A stretch of DNA of 64,000 nucleotides. Origin: Propionivibrio soli (GTDB lineage: Bacteria; Pseudomonadota; Gammaproteobacteria; Burkholderiales; Rhodocyclaceae). Below the pieces are notes generated by a model. It was given only the letters and a program-made list of their open reading frames with translations. It was not told the DNA's origin and ran no database searches. The translations under genes were made by a program, and so were the position numbers. Location: contig NZ_JANZKY010000016.1 of assembly GCF_025770765.1 (NCBI RefSeq), positions 82,063 to 146,062 of the forward strand. Direction: 5' to 3'. Every line of letters begins with the position of its first letter. The first letter of the stretch is position 1. Shown piece after piece: positions 54,134-63,705 of the stretch.

Positions 54134-54721
54134 TTACTGAACCGCCGGCTCCCGGCATTCAAACGGATCGCCAGTCTCGAAGAACATGCCACCCGCCTGA
54201 TAGTGGATCGTCTTCTGCTTGTCGTCGCGAAAATGCCAACGTCCTTCGGAGAATATCTCCGGATCGGCCCAAGCCGCCAGCACTTCGGCGATAAAGAGAT
54301 CATAGCGCTTCTCGTTTGCCGGCTCGGGGAGCACCCGGCATTCGAGCCAAGCGGCGCACCCGGCAACGAGTGGCGCCGCGATCCGGCTGGCTGCAAAGGT
54401 CTCGAAGCCGATACGGGAAAATTTGTCGCTGCCGTCCAAGTCGCGCCCCGAAATGCTGCCGGCGGCAAGGGCTTTGTCAGCCAGAGCGCGGCACGGCAGG
54501 TTGAGCGCAAACTCGCCTGATGCGTCGATGAGCTGCCGCGTATAGGTCTGTCGGTCGACGACCAGCAACACCTTCGGCGGATCGAAGTCGAGCGGCATCG
54601 CCCACGACGCGGACATGACGTTTCGCCTTTCGCCGTGTGCGCTCGTCACCAGCGTTACCGGTCCATGGTTCAGTAATAGATAGCTTTTCGCCAGCGGCAC
54701 TGGCTGCGGGGCTCTTTTCAT
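54134..54721 (-). CDS. Flavin reductase-like (FMN-binding split barrel) protein
   Basis: This 195-aa protein resembles flavin-reductase-domain proteins: GPVTLVTSAHGERRNVMSASWAMPL, then FDPPKVLLVVDRQTYTRQLI and EFALNLPC. These bind FMN and reduce it, or act in unknown reactions. It is convergent with the fructosamine kinase and divergent from ppgK. Confidence 0.9.
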   Translation of the reverse strand: MKRAPQPVPLAKSYLLLNHGPVTLVTSAHGERRNVMSASWAMPLDFDPPKVLLVVDRQTYTRQLIDASGEFALNLPCRALADKALAAGSISGRDLDGSDKFSRIGFETFAASRIAAPLVAGCAAWLECRVLPEPANEKRYDLFIAEVLAAWADPEIFSEGRWHFRDDKQKTIHYQAGGMFFETGDPFECREPAVQ

Positions 54722-54836
54722 TATGGATTCCTTCTGATTGGCGCCGTTGAAGCGCCGGGGGCGCTTCGCCGCAGCCGGGCATGCCGGTTGCGTACACAGT
54801 CTCGGCAGATTCGGGTCCTATTTTACGGGAGCCAGC

Positions 54837-55589
54837 GTGGAGATTCTTGGCATCGACATCGGTGGAACAGGCATCAAGGCAGGCATCGTGCAAACCTCCT
54901 CGGGAGAATTGTTGGGGGAACGCATACGCGTACCGACTCCTCAACCCGCGACACCCGACGCGATCGGCAATGCGGTTGAGGCGCTGATCGCGCAACATCA
55001 ATGGCACGGACTGGTGGGTATCGGTTTTCCCGCCGCGCTCCAAGGCGGTATCGCACGCACGGCGAAGAACATCGACCGCGCGTTCCTCGGCGTACCGGTC
55101 GCCGACTTCCTCTCGCACCGCGCCGGTCGCCGTGTTCATGTCGTGAATGACACTGACGCGGCCGGCATTGCCGAAATGCGTTTCGGCGCCGGCAAGGACC
55201 ACGCGGGTGTCGTGCTGATTATCACTATCGGTACCGGGATCGGCACGGCGTTGTTCACCGAGGGGCACCTGCTGCCCAACACCGAGCTGGGACACATCTA
55301 CCTCGAAAACGGCGTGGAATCCGAGAAGTACGCTTCGCAGGCCGTGCGGACAGAGAAAAAGCTGACCTGGAAAGAATGGGGTGGGCGCTTCAATCTCTAC
55401 CTGACAACGATGGAACACCATTTCTGGCCCGATCTGATCATCCTTGGAGGCGGCGCGAGCAAGAAGCTTCACAAGTTCGAGTCTGCCATCAACACTCAAG
55501 CGCCCTTTGTTGCCGCAACTTTCCTTAACCAAGCAGGCATCGTGGGCGCGGCGCTCTTTGCCGAGGACGAAGAGAAACGCCGGGGATAA
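54837..55589 (+). CDS. ppgK: Polyphosphate glucokinase
   Basis: This 250-aa ROK-family protein has the PPGK pattern: LGIDIGGTGIKAGIV at the N-terminus, VVNDTDAAGIAEMRFGAG, ITIGTGIGTALF, NTELGHIYLENG, and a C-terminal EWGGRFNLYLTTMEHHFWPD and LILGGGASKK. It phosphorylates glucose using polyphosphate, and often ATP as well. Translation starts at GTG 54837 behind GGGAG; the upstream open frame to 54738 has no family match. It connects directly to the polyphosphate made by the ppk 3.8 kb upstream. Confidence 0.93.
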   Translation: MEILGIDIGGTGIKAGIVQTSSGELLGERIRVPTPQPATPDAIGNAVEALIAQHQWHGLVGIGFPAALQGGIARTAKNIDRAFLGVPVADFLSHRAGRRVHVVNDTDAAGIAEMRFGAGKDHAGVVLIITIGTGIGTALFTEGHLLPNTELGHIYLENGVESEKYASQAVRTEKKLTWKEWGGRFNLYLTTMEHHFWPDLIILGGGASKKLHKFESAINTQAPFVAATFLNQAGIVGAALFAEDEEKRRG

Positions 55590-55639
55590 CCCAGCCGAGA
55601 GACGCCGAGGCCGCCGCCAGATAGGCGGTCGGAGGCGGG

Positions 55640-57865
55640 TCAGGCGCGCCGTGCGCCGACGACGCCCTGCACCTCGTGCAGTTGCGCCAAGGTGCGCTTG
55701 AGCTGACTCAGATTGCTGATCTCGGCGGTGAAGCGCATATGCGCCGCGCCCTGTTTCGATTGCGTGCTGACCGCGATCACGTTCAGCTTTTCCTTCGTCA
55801 ACACCTCGGAAACGTCGCGCAGCAACCCTTGCCGGTCGTTCGCCTCGACGACAATATCGACGGCGAAGACGCCATCCGTTTCGCTGCCCCAGGCTGTCTC
55901 GATGACCCGCTCGGGCTGCATCGCTTCCATGTTGGCGAAATTGGGACAATCGGCGCGGTGAATCGACACGCCTTTGCCACGTGTCACAAAACCGACGATC
56001 GGATCGGGCGGCGCGGGTTTGCAGCAACCGGCAAGTTGGGTCAGGAGTTTGTCGACGCCGACGATCAGGATGCCTTTGTCCGCGTCGTCGCTGGCCTTGT
56101 GCTTGCGTACGGGCGGCTCGGCGGGAACCTTGTCCTCCGCGGCTTCATCCGTCCCGCGCACGGCGGTCTGCAGTTGCCGGGTACTCAGTTCGGCGCGGGC
56201 AACCGCGATGAACAGGTCGTCGCTCTTCGCGAAACCGAGCTTCGTCGCCAGTTCATCAAGTTTGGTGCTCGTTTCGCCCATGCGCTGCAGCTCGCGCGCG
56301 ACGATGGCACGTCCGTCGGCGACGGATTGCTCCAGAGCCAGATTGGCGAACCACTGCCGCGCCTTCGCGCGGGCACGATGGGTGAAGAGATAGCCCAGCG
56401 ACGAATTCAGCCAATCACGCGACGGGCCGCCCTGTTTCGCGGTGATGATCTCGACGCGCTGCCCTGTTTCCAGCGGCGTATTCAGGGTCACCAGAGCACC
56501 ATCGACCTTCGCACCGCGGCAACGATGCCCAAGGTCCGTATGCACTCGATAGGCGAAGTCGATCGGGGTCGCGCCGCGTGGCAGGTCGACGACGCGACCC
56601 TGGGGCGTCATGACGTAAATCGTTTCGTCGAGAGCGGCTTCCTTGTAATGCTTAACCCAGTCCGACGAGTCCGAGACTTCGTCCTTCCAACTCAGCAACT
56701 GCCGCAGCCAGGCGATTTTCTCGTCGTAGTTGCTTCCTGCAGGCCGCTTGGCACCTTCTTTGTAACGCCAGTGCGCCGCCACGCCGAGCTCGGCGTGTTT
56801 GTGCATCTCGCGCGTGCGAATCTGGACTTCGAGGGCGCGCCCGTCCGGACAGCTGACGGCCGTATGCAGCGATCGGTAGTTGTTCCCCTTCGGATGCGAA
56901 ATGTAGTCGTCGAACTCCTTCGGGATCGGCGACCAGAGGTTATGCACGATGCCGAGCACCGTGTAGCAGTCCTTCACTTCATCGACAATCACGCGCAGGG
57001 CGCGGATGTCGTACACCTCGGAGAATTCAACGCCCTTCTTCCGCATCTTGTTCCAGATGCTGTAGATGTGCTTCGGCCGCCCGTAGATTTCGGCGTTGCT
57101 GATGCCTGCAGCCGCCAACTCTTCACGCAAGCGCGCCACCGCGTCGGCGATAAATTGCTCGCGTTCGGCGCGTTTTTCGTCGAGCTGCTTGGCGATTTTC
57201 TTGTATACATCGGGGTAAAGGAAACGGAACGAGAGATCCTCGAGTTCCCATTTCAATTCCCAAACGCCAAGGCGGTTGGCGAGCGGCGAATACAACTCCA
57301 GCGTTTCGCGCGCCACCGGGACGCGCAGGTCGTCCGGCTCGGTCGCATAATGGCGCATGGTTTGCGTCCGCGACGCCAGGCGCAGCAAGACGACGCGGAT
57401 ATCCTCGACCATGGCCAGGAACATCTTGCGCAGAATCTCGATCTGCGCCTTCATTTCCGCTGGATTCTGCTCGCCGCTCTCGGCGGAATGCGCGACGAAA
57501 CCACGTGTGATCGGACGCAGTTGATTCAATCGTGAAATTCCGCCGACCAATTGCGTTACGGCCTGCCCAAACCGCTCCTCGATATGGGTCAGACCTTCTT
57601 TTTCGTAAGTGGGTACGGCGAACAGCAACGCGGCCAGCCGGCAGTCGGCATCGAGCTTCAGTCCGACTAGAATCAACGCCATGCCGAGCGCATGGTGCCA
57701 GACACCCTCGCCGCTTCCGAGCTTTCGATCCTGATAGATCGACTGCGCGTATTCGGCCGCGCGATGGACCCTTTCCGATTCGTCTTCGGAAAGTCCTTCG
57801 CAGAGTGTTTTCAGGGAATGTTCGAGGCCGCTTTGCGCGGCCACGGAATGCACGACGGAGACCAT
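55640..57865 (-). CDS. relA: RelA-type (p)ppGpp synthetase
   Basis: This 741-aa protein has the RelA/SpoT order: a degenerate HD region (residues about 50-150), synthetase (YDIRALRVIVDEVKDCYTVLGIVH and HPKGNNYRSLHTAV), TGS (YVMTPQGRVVDLPRGATPIDFAY), zinc-finger/helical and C-terminal ACT domains. The HD hydrolase motif is lost: the expected HD-ED segment reads LFAVPTYEK (residues about 81-89). It is therefore a RelA-like synthetase rather than SpoT. A TATAAT lies six bases before the ATG on the minus strand. Confidence 0.95.
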   Translation of the reverse strand: MVSVVHSVAAQSGLEHSLKTLCEGLSEDESERVHRAAEYAQSIYQDRKLGSGEGVWHHALGMALILVGLKLDADCRLAALLFAVPTYEKEGLTHIEERFGQAVTQLVGGISRLNQLRPITRGFVAHSAESGEQNPAEMKAQIEILRKMFLAMVEDIRVVLLRLASRTQTMRHYATEPDDLRVPVARETLELYSPLANRLGVWELKWELEDLSFRFLYPDVYKKIAKQLDEKRAEREQFIADAVARLREELAAAGISNAEIYGRPKHIYSIWNKMRKKGVEFSEVYDIRALRVIVDEVKDCYTVLGIVHNLWSPIPKEFDDYISHPKGNNYRSLHTAVSCPDGRALEVQIRTREMHKHAELGVAAHWRYKEGAKRPAGSNYDEKIAWLRQLLSWKDEVSDSSDWVKHYKEAALDETIYVMTPQGRVVDLPRGATPIDFAYRVHTDLGHRCRGAKVDGALVTLNTPLETGQRVEIITAKQGGPSRDWLNSSLGYLFTHRARAKARQWFANLALEQSVADGRAIVARELQRMGETSTKLDELATKLGFAKSDDLFIAVARAELSTRQLQTAVRGTDEAAEDKVPAEPPVRKHKASDDADKGILIVGVDKLLTQLAGCCKPAPPDPIVGFVTRGKGVSIHRADCPNFANMEAMQPERVIETAWGSETDGVFAVDIVVEANDRQGLLRDVSEVLTKEKLNVIAVSTQSKQGAAHMRFTAEISNLSQLKRTLAQLHEVQGVVGARRA

Positions 57866-58032
57866 GTCCCATTATAAGCCGCCAGGTTGCGGCCGTTCTG
57901 TTGAGTTTGGTAACGCCTCAGACAACGGAACAGGAAGGTCTGCTCCCGGAAGTTGGTGTTTCTTAATGATGGCAGATTAGGCGCGTATGCCGAACAACCG
58001 GTACTCCGGGCAACTCGCCCGCGCAACTCCCC

Positions 58033-58038
58033 TATAAT
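58033..58038 (+). promoter_or_regulatory. Candidate -10 element of the DMT permease gene
   Basis: A perfect TATAAT lies 39 bases before the ATG at 58077. No good -35 hexamer is seen 16-18 bp upstream. Confidence 0.4.
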
Positions 58039-58076
58039 CGCAGTTCTGCTCTCCCGGCCACCGCACGCTCAATCCG

Positions 58077-58970
58077 ATGTTCGCCAGATTTCACCATCCG
58101 TATGTCCTGCTTACGCTAACCACCCTGTTCTGGTCTGGGAACATGGTGGTCGGACGCGCCATTCGGGGCGATGTGCCACCGTTCTCGCTCGCTTTCTGGC
58201 GCTGGGCGATCGCCGCTGCGCTCACGTTGCCCATGGCACTGCCGCATTTGCGTGCGCAGTGGCCTTTGCTCAAGCGAGGCTGGCGCCCCGTTCTCGTCCT
58301 CGGCCTGCTCGGCGTCGGCGGATACAACACGCTGGCTTACATTGCCCTGCAATATACGGCAGCGACCAACGCCCTTCTGCTCAACTCGTTCATTCCGGTA
58401 GCCACGATCGCGCTTTCCTGGGCGTTTCTCGGAAAACGACTGAGCCCTCTCGGATGGTTAGGCGTATTCATTTCACTTGCCGGTGTCACCACCATCGTCG
58501 CCCGCGGTGATGCCGCAACACTCGCTGGCTTGACGCTCAACCTCGGCGATCTCTGGATGCTCCTGGCCGTCTTCGTCTGGGCGCTGTACACCATCGGACT
58601 GCAGTGGCGGCCAACGGGCGTCCATCCCATGCTTCTGCTCGCCGCCTTCTCGATCGTCGGTCTCGTCGCGCTAGCACCTGCGTATGCTTGGGAGGTCTGG
58701 CAAGGCCGACTGATCCGTCCGACACCCGGCGCTCTGGCAGGAATTGCTTACATCGGCACCTTGCCGAGCTTCGTCGGCTACATCTTCTACAATCGGGCGG
58801 TAGGCGAAGTGGGTGCCAACAAAGCAAGTCTATTCATCCACCTGATGCCGGTATTCGGAACGGTTCTGTCCGCCGTCTTTCTCGATGAAATCCCGTACGT
58901 TTATCATTTGGTCGGCATTGGGCTGATCTTTGCCGGGATCTATCTCACCACCTCGCGCAAGGCACCCTGA
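58077..58970 (+). CDS. DMT-superfamily (EamA) permease
   Basis: This 297-aa protein has ten membrane segments in two EamA repeats, with TTLFWSGNMVVGRAIRGDVPP and the second-repeat IGTLPSFVGYIFYNRAVGEVGANKAS. It is probably an exporter of unknown substrate. It is divergent from relA, and its stop overlaps the MtfA start by one base (TGATG). Confidence 0.88.
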   Translation: MFARFHHPYVLLTLTTLFWSGNMVVGRAIRGDVPPFSLAFWRWAIAAALTLPMALPHLRAQWPLLKRGWRPVLVLGLLGVGGYNTLAYIALQYTAATNALLLNSFIPVATIALSWAFLGKRLSPLGWLGVFISLAGVTTIVARGDAATLAGLTLNLGDLWMLLAVFVWALYTIGLQWRPTGVHPMLLLAAFSIVGLVALAPAYAWEVWQGRLIRPTPGALAGIAYIGTLPSFVGYIFYNRAVGEVGANKASLFIHLMPVFGTVLSAVFLDEIPYVYHLVGIGLIFAGIYLTTSRKAP

Positions 58971-59767
58971 TGCCGTTCGGAAAGCTCGTCGATTGGTTGC
59001 GCGGGAAACGGCAAACGGCGCCATTGCCGAATGAACTGTGGCATCAAACGCTCACGGCGTTACCATTCATTGATCGTCTCCCTGTAACGGACAAAAGCCG
59101 CCTGCGCGAACTGGTGGAAACGTTCCTTGCCACTAAGGAATTCTCAAGTGCCGGCGGTCTGGAGCTGACAGACGCCATGTGCGTGTCGATCGCTGCTCAG
59201 GGCTGCCTACCGATCCTCAATCTCGGGCTGAGCTGCTACAAGAACTGGGTCGGTATTGTGGTTTATCCCGACGAGTTCGTCATTCCGCGCACGATCGAAG
59301 ATGAGTTCGGCGTCGTCCACGAGTACGACGACGTCGCGTCGGGCGAGGCTTGGGATGGAGGCCCCTTGCTGATTTCGTGGCGGGATGCGCAGATGGCCGG
59401 CGAGGGATACAACGTCGTCATACACGAGTTCGCGCACAAACTCGACATGCTAAATGGTGATGCCGACGGAGTTCCGCCGCTTCCGCCAGGCCTTTCGCGC
59501 AACGAGTGGAGCTACACCCTGCTCGCAGCCTACGATGATTTCTGCGTACGCGTCGACAAAGCAGAGTTCGACGGCGACGAGGCGGTGGATTCGCTTGTCT
59601 TCGACCCCTACGCGAGCGAAAGCCCGGGTGAGTTTTTTGCAGTCATGAGCGAGGCATTCTTCGAGACACCCGAGCTTTTGCGCAATGAATACCCGGAACT
59701 CTATGCGTTGTTCTGTCGCTTCTATCGCCAAGATCCGTCGACCGGCCCCGAAAGCGGCGCGGGATAA
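58970..59767 (+). CDS. mtfA: Zinc peptidase MtfA (M90 family)
   Basis: This 265-aa protein has the metallopeptidase motif HEFAH at residues 152-156 within VVIHEFAHKLDMLNG, the M90 pattern. SPGEFFAVMSEAFFE supplies the third ligand region. E. coli MtfA has aminopeptidase activity and binds the glucose PTS repressor Mlc; whether that applies here is unknown. It starts inside the stop of the permease gene. Confidence 0.92.
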   Translation: MPFGKLVDWLRGKRQTAPLPNELWHQTLTALPFIDRLPVTDKSRLRELVETFLATKEFSSAGGLELTDAMCVSIAAQGCLPILNLGLSCYKNWVGIVVYPDEFVIPRTIEDEFGVVHEYDDVASGEAWDGGPLLISWRDAQMAGEGYNVVIHEFAHKLDMLNGDADGVPPLPPGLSRNEWSYTLLAAYDDFCVRVDKAEFDGDEAVDSLVFDPYASESPGEFFAVMSEAFFETPELLRNEYPELYALFCRFYRQDPSTGPESGAG

Positions 59768-59825
59768 ACTCACCGCCACTTGCCATTGGTACGCTAGAAA
59801 GTCATTGAAGCGGCGATAACAAATC

Positions 59826-60515
59826 ATGACTTCCACGGGATATATGAACGCTACAGCCCCCTCATCTATACACCGCGATCGGCGCGGCCCGGCGCTCTTG
59901 GCCGCGGCGGCCTTTATCGTCGGTTTACTCGTCTACACGGGCCTTTCACCCTACGACTTCACTACCTGGTTGCTGGAAGTGTTCCCCGTCGTCATTGCGC
60001 TTGTCGTCATGGCGTACACGTATCGGTGTTTCCCGCTGACGACACTGCTCTACGTGCTGATCGTCGCGCACGCCGTCGTCCTGATCGTGGGCGGCACTTA
60101 CACGTATGCCCGCGTACCGCTTGGATTCGAGATTGCTGACCTATTCGGGATGCAGCGCAACCCTTACGACAAGATCGGTCACTTTTTCCAGGGCTTTGTC
60201 CCCGCGCTGGCAACCCGGGAAATCCTGACCCGCGGTCACCATGTACGGGGGCATCGCATGCTGAGTTTCTTGACGCTTTGCGTCGTTCTGGCGATCAGTG
60301 CGATGTACGAGCTGATCGAATGGGGTGCGGCAGAAATGCTTGGCCAGGGGGCAGATGAGTTCCTCGGAACGCAGGGCTATCAATGGGACACCCAGTCAGA
60401 CATGCTGTTCGCATTGATTGGCGGTGTTGCAACGATCCTCTTCCTGGCGCGCTGGCATGATCGCCAAATTGCAGCCATCGCCAAGCACAGTGGAACGCCT
60501 GCGAGCGAGCCATAA
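59826..60515 (+). CDS. DUF2238 (YjdF-like) membrane protein
   Basis: This 229-aa protein has about six hydrophobic segments and the DUF2238 block NPYDKIGHFFQGFVPALATREIL, with AISAMYELIEWGAAEMLGQGADEFLGTQGYQWDTQSDML further on. Conserved His, Glu and Asp in the membrane suggest a bound metal. The function is unknown. It follows MtfA after 58 bp on the same strand, and ends before a strong bidirectional terminator. Confidence 0.9.
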   Translation: MTSTGYMNATAPSSIHRDRRGPALLAAAAFIVGLLVYTGLSPYDFTTWLLEVFPVVIALVVMAYTYRCFPLTTLLYVLIVAHAVVLIVGGTYTYARVPLGFEIADLFGMQRNPYDKIGHFFQGFVPALATREILTRGHHVRGHRMLSFLTLCVVLAISAMYELIEWGAAEMLGQGADEFLGTQGYQWDTQSDMLFALIGGVATILFLARWHDRQIAAIAKHSGTPASEP

Positions 60516-60536
60516 CGCAGGAACAGCCTCTATCTC

Positions 60537-60569
60537 AGAAACGCAATAGCCTTCCGGCTAGGCGTTTCT
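60537..60569. terminator. Bidirectional terminator between DUF2238 gene and dehydrogenase
   Basis: The arms AGAAACGC (60537-60544) and GCGTTTCT (60562-60569) pair perfectly, and an inner TAGCC / GGCTA extends the stem to a TTCC loop. It separates two convergent genes. Confidence 0.8.
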
Positions 60570-60597
60570 ATCTACCACCGCCCCAGCAGCGCGGAAC

Positions 60598-61998
60598 CTA
60601 CAGGACCTTGCCGGGATTCATCAGTCCTTGAGGATCGAGGGCATTCTTGATTGCACGCATCATGCCTAGTTCGATCGAACTCTTGTAGCGCCGCATTTCG
60701 TCGCGCTTCAACTGCCCGATTCCGTGCTCGGCACTAATGCTTCCGCCGAGTTCATGAACCAGGTCGTGAACGATCTCGTTCACTCGCGGTTGCATGGCGA
60801 TGAATTCGGTATTCTTCGCTGGGTCGGCGTTGGACTGGTTGTAGTGGAGGTTGCCATCGCCCACATGCCCGAACGCTACGATACGCACGTCGGGAAAAAC
60901 GTCTTGCAGAGCGGCATCCGCCCGCTCCACGAATTCAGCGATACGCGAAACGGGCACGGAAACGTCGTGCTTGATGCTGACGCCCTCGATCTTCTGCGCC
61001 TCGCTGATGCTCTCGCGCAACGACCAAAGCCGGCGTGCCTGTTCGCCGCTCTGGGCCAGCACGGCGTCGCCGATCACGCCCTGCTCCAGCGCCGTGGCGA
61101 GAAAGCCCTCAAGCGCCGCACGCATGGGCGCTTCTTCGCCAGTGCCTGAAAGCTCGATCAGAAGGTACCAGGCACTCCGCCCAAGCGGCGGCTGGGCCCC
61201 TTCGATATGCTTGAGCACCATCCCAAGCGCTACATCAGATACGAGTTCGCAAGCGGTTAGCGCCGGCCCGAAAGCCGCTTGTAGCGCGTTGAGAAGGCTC
61301 ACGGCGGCACGTGGCGAATCGATGGCGAGCCACGCTGTGGCCGTCGCCGCCGGCAAAGGGAAGAGTTTCAGTACGGCGGCGGTAATGATGCCTAGCGTGC
61401 CTTCGGCCCCGAGGAAAAGCTGCTTCAGGTCGTACCCGGTGTTGTCCTTGCGCAGCCCTCGCAAACCGTCCCATACGTCGCCATTGGGAAGCACCACTTC
61501 TAGCCCGAGAACGAGTTCGCGGGCGTTGCCGTAACGCAATACCTGCACCCCACCGGCGTTGGTCGAAAGGTTACCCCCTATTTCGCAACTGCCTTCCGCT
61601 GCAAGCGACAGAGGGAACAATCGCCCGGCGTCCGCCGCCGCTTCCTGGATGCGCTGCAGCACACACCCCGCTTCCACGATCATCGTGTTGTTGGCGGGAT
61701 CGATGCTTCGGATTGTGTTCATCCGCGAGAGGCTGACCACCACAGCGTCACCGCTCGTATCCGGCACACTCGCGCCGCAATGACTTGTGTTACCTCCTTG
61801 AGGAACGATAGGTGCGTCGTGTTGCGCACAGACGCGAACAATCCCTGCCACCTCCTTGGTGCTTCCCGGACGTACGACACAACGCGCCTTTCCGCGATAC
61901 CGACCGCGCCAATCACCCAGATAGGCGTGCATGTCATCCGGGCTCGTCAACACGTTGGACGCGCCAACGATTGAGGCAAACTCTTCAAGCAAAGTCAC
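60598..61998 (-). CDS. FAD-linked oxidase, D-2-hydroxyacid dehydrogenase type
   Basis: This 466-aa protein has an N-terminal FAD-binding PCMH domain ([45 protein letters not shown]) and a C-terminal FAD_oxidase_C domain with [11 protein letters not shown] and [11 protein letters not shown]. This is the family of D-lactate dehydrogenase, GlcD and D-2-hydroxyglutarate dehydrogenase. No other glycolate oxidase subunit is present, so a single-subunit dehydrogenase is likely. Its start overlaps the rimO stop (61995-61998). Confidence 0.9.
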   Translation of the reverse strand: MTLLEEFASIVGASNVLTSPDDMHAYLGDWRGRYRGKARCVVRPGSTKEVAGIVRVCAQHDAPIVPQGGNTSHCGASVPDTSGDAVVVSLSRMNTIRSIDPANNTMIVEAGCVLQRIQEAAADAGRLFPLSLAAEGSCEIGGNLSTNAGGVQVLRYGNARELVLGLEVVLPNGDVWDGLRGLRKDNTGYDLKQLFLGAEGTLGIITAAVLKLFPLPAATATAWLAIDSPRAAVSLLNALQAAFGPALTACELVSDVALGMVLKHIEGAQPPLGRSAWYLLIELSGTGEEAPMRAALEGFLATALEQGVIGDAVLAQSGEQARRLWSLRESISEAQKIEGVSIKHDVSVPVSRIAEFVERADAALQDVFPDVRIVAFGHVGDGNLHYNQSNADPAKNTEFIAMQPRVNEIVHDLVHELGGSISAEHGIGQLKRDEMRRYKSSIELGMMRAIKNALDPQGLMNPGKVL

Positions 61999-63338
61999 GC
62001 TCCGTCCTCATCTTTGTCTATGACTTCCGCATAAAGATCATGCTCATCCGCGTCCACCACGCGCACACGCAAGAAGTCCCCCGGTTCCGCATCGAAATAG
62101 TTGTCGATCAGAACGAGGCCGTCAATTTCAGGTGCATCGGCCGAAGACCGGGCAATCGTCCCTTCGTCGTCGACCGCATCCACGAGCACCTCAATCTCGC
62201 GATCGATCTTGGCGGCAAGCAGTTCGGCGGAAATGTCTTCCTGCACTTCCATCAACCGGCGACGGCGATCCTCACGCACCTCATCAGGAAGAGCACCCGG
62301 CAGGTCGTTGGCCGCAGCACCCTCGACCGGTGAGTACGAAAAGCAGCCGACACGGTCGATGCGTGCTTCTTCGAGAAACGTGAGTAGTTCCTCGAATTCC
62401 TCTTCGGTTTCGCCCGGGAACCCCGTGATGAAGGTGCTGCGCAACGTCAAATCCGGACAAATCGCGCGCCACGCCTTGATGCGTTCGAGATTGTTCTCGG
62501 CACTCGCCGGCCGCTTCATCGCCTTCAGGATGCGTGGGCTGGCATGCTGAAAAGGAACATCAAGGTAAGGCAGAATCTTGCCCTCGGCCATCAACGGCAA
62601 GAGGTCATCCACGCTTGGATACGGATACACATAATGCAAACGAACCCAAATGCCGAGTTCTCCAAGCGCTTCGCACAATTCCTTCAGTCGGGTCTTGACC
62701 GGACGACCGCCGAAAAACCCGGTCCGGTATTTCACATCGAGGCCGTAGGCACTCGTGTCTTGCGAAATCACCAACAACTCGCGGACACCCGCATCGGCCA
62801 GGTTTCTCGCTTCTTGCAACACGTCTCCGATCGGCCGACTGACCAGCGGACCGCGTAGCGAAGGGATGATGCAGAACGTGCAACTATGATTGCATCCTTC
62901 CGAGGTTTTTAGATACGCAAAATGGTCTGGCGTCAGCTTGACGCCTTGCGGGGGTATCAGGCTCGTAAACGGATCGTGGGGTTGAGGAAGGTGCGACCGG
63001 ACGTGCAACATCACCTCATCCGCGGCATGCGGGCCTGTGATCGCCAGCACTTGCGGATGCGCGTTTCGAACCACGTCACCCTTAGCTCCCAGGCACCCGG
63101 TAACGATGACTTTCCCGTTCTCCGCGAGCGCTTCACCAATCGCTTCCAGCGACTCTTCCACCGCGGCATCAATGAATCCGCATGTATTAACGACAACGAG
63201 GTCGGCACCTTCGTACGAGGACGAAACGAGATAACCTTCAGCGCGCAGCTTGGTCAGGATTTGTTCTGAGTCGACAAGCGCCTTCGGGCAGCCGAGAGAG
63301 ACGAATCCAACTTTCGGGAGAATGAGTTCGTTGTTCAC
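61995..63338 (-). CDS. rimO: Ribosomal protein S12 methylthiotransferase RimO
   Basis: This 447-aa radical-SAM enzyme adds a methylthio group to an aspartate of ribosomal protein S12. The radical-SAM cluster ligands in [17 protein letters not shown] are Cys149, Cys153 and Cys156. The N-terminal UPF0004 domain supplies Cys17, Cys53 and Cys82. The C-terminal TRAM domain is acidic. The start is a GTG at 63338 without a clear binding site. It overlaps the downstream dehydrogenase by four bases; YcaO, the proposed assistant, lies 25 kb away. Confidence 0.95.
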   Translation of the reverse strand: MNNELILPKVGFVSLGCPKALVDSEQILTKLRAEGYLVSSSYEGADLVVVNTCGFIDAAVEESLEAIGEALAENGKVIVTGCLGAKGDVVRNAHPQVLAITGPHAADEVMLHVRSHLPQPHDPFTSLIPPQGVKLTPDHFAYLKTSEGCNHSCTFCIIPSLRGPLVSRPIGDVLQEARNLADAGVRELLVISQDTSAYGLDVKYRTGFFGGRPVKTRLKELCEALGELGIWVRLHYVYPYPSVDDLLPLMAEGKILPYLDVPFQHASPRILKAMKRPASAENNLERIKAWRAICPDLTLRSTFITGFPGETEEEFEELLTFLEEARIDRVGCFSYSPVEGAAANDLPGALPDEVREDRRRRLMEVQEDISAELLAAKIDREIEVLVDAVDDEGTIARSSADAPEIDGLVLIDNYFDAEPGDFLRVRVVDADEHDLYAEVIDKDEDGA

Positions 63339-63610
63339 AAGGAGATGGAGATTCTTCGAAATGACCTGCTAACGGTCGGGTGGTTCATGTGGCGTTCGTA
63401 CGGTACAGGCTTTCAACAACAGGAGCCGAAACGTACGCAACTTCCGATCCTCGGCGAATTGTCTTCAGAACCCGTCAAGAATCATTCCTTCTTGGCTCGG
63501 ATAGCTCTGGTGCGTGCTCCATTAGCCTCAATTCTGACTCGGAAAAGCACTCAAGACGTATCCCGGGCGAAATCTGTTCAAGCCGTATTAATTGGAGACA
63601 AAAAGGAAAT
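63339..63610. other. Spacer upstream of rimO
   Basis: About 270 bp without a supported gene. An open plus-strand frame here lacks features and runs into the SRP RNA, so I do not call it. The rimO promoter is not recognisable. Confidence 0.4.
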
Positions 63611-63705
63611 GGCGAGCCTTACCCCGGCACTCACAGTAAATGGCTGTGGCTGCTTCCTTCCGGACCTGACCAGGTTCACCACCCTGCAATGCGGGGAGAC
63701 CCGCC
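63611..63705 (-). ncRNA. ffs: Bacterial small (4.5S-type) signal recognition particle RNA
   Basis: On the minus strand the universally conserved SRP helix-8 loop AGGTCCGGAAGGAAGCAGCC is present (complement of about 63648-63667). The 5' GGCGGGTCTCCCCGC and 3' end near GGCTCGCC can pair to close the hairpin. The 95-nt size suits the small SRP RNA that binds Ffh for membrane targeting. TACTAT at 63718-63713 is a -10 element seven bases before the inferred 5' end. Confidence 0.92.

Noticed and set aside
54477..56027. 516-aa minus-strand open frame across ppgK and the relA 3' end
   Set aside because: Overlaps two recognised genes and has no family resemblance.
55676..57535. 619-aa plus-strand open frame opposite relA
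   Set aside because: Antisense shadow of the RelA coding region.
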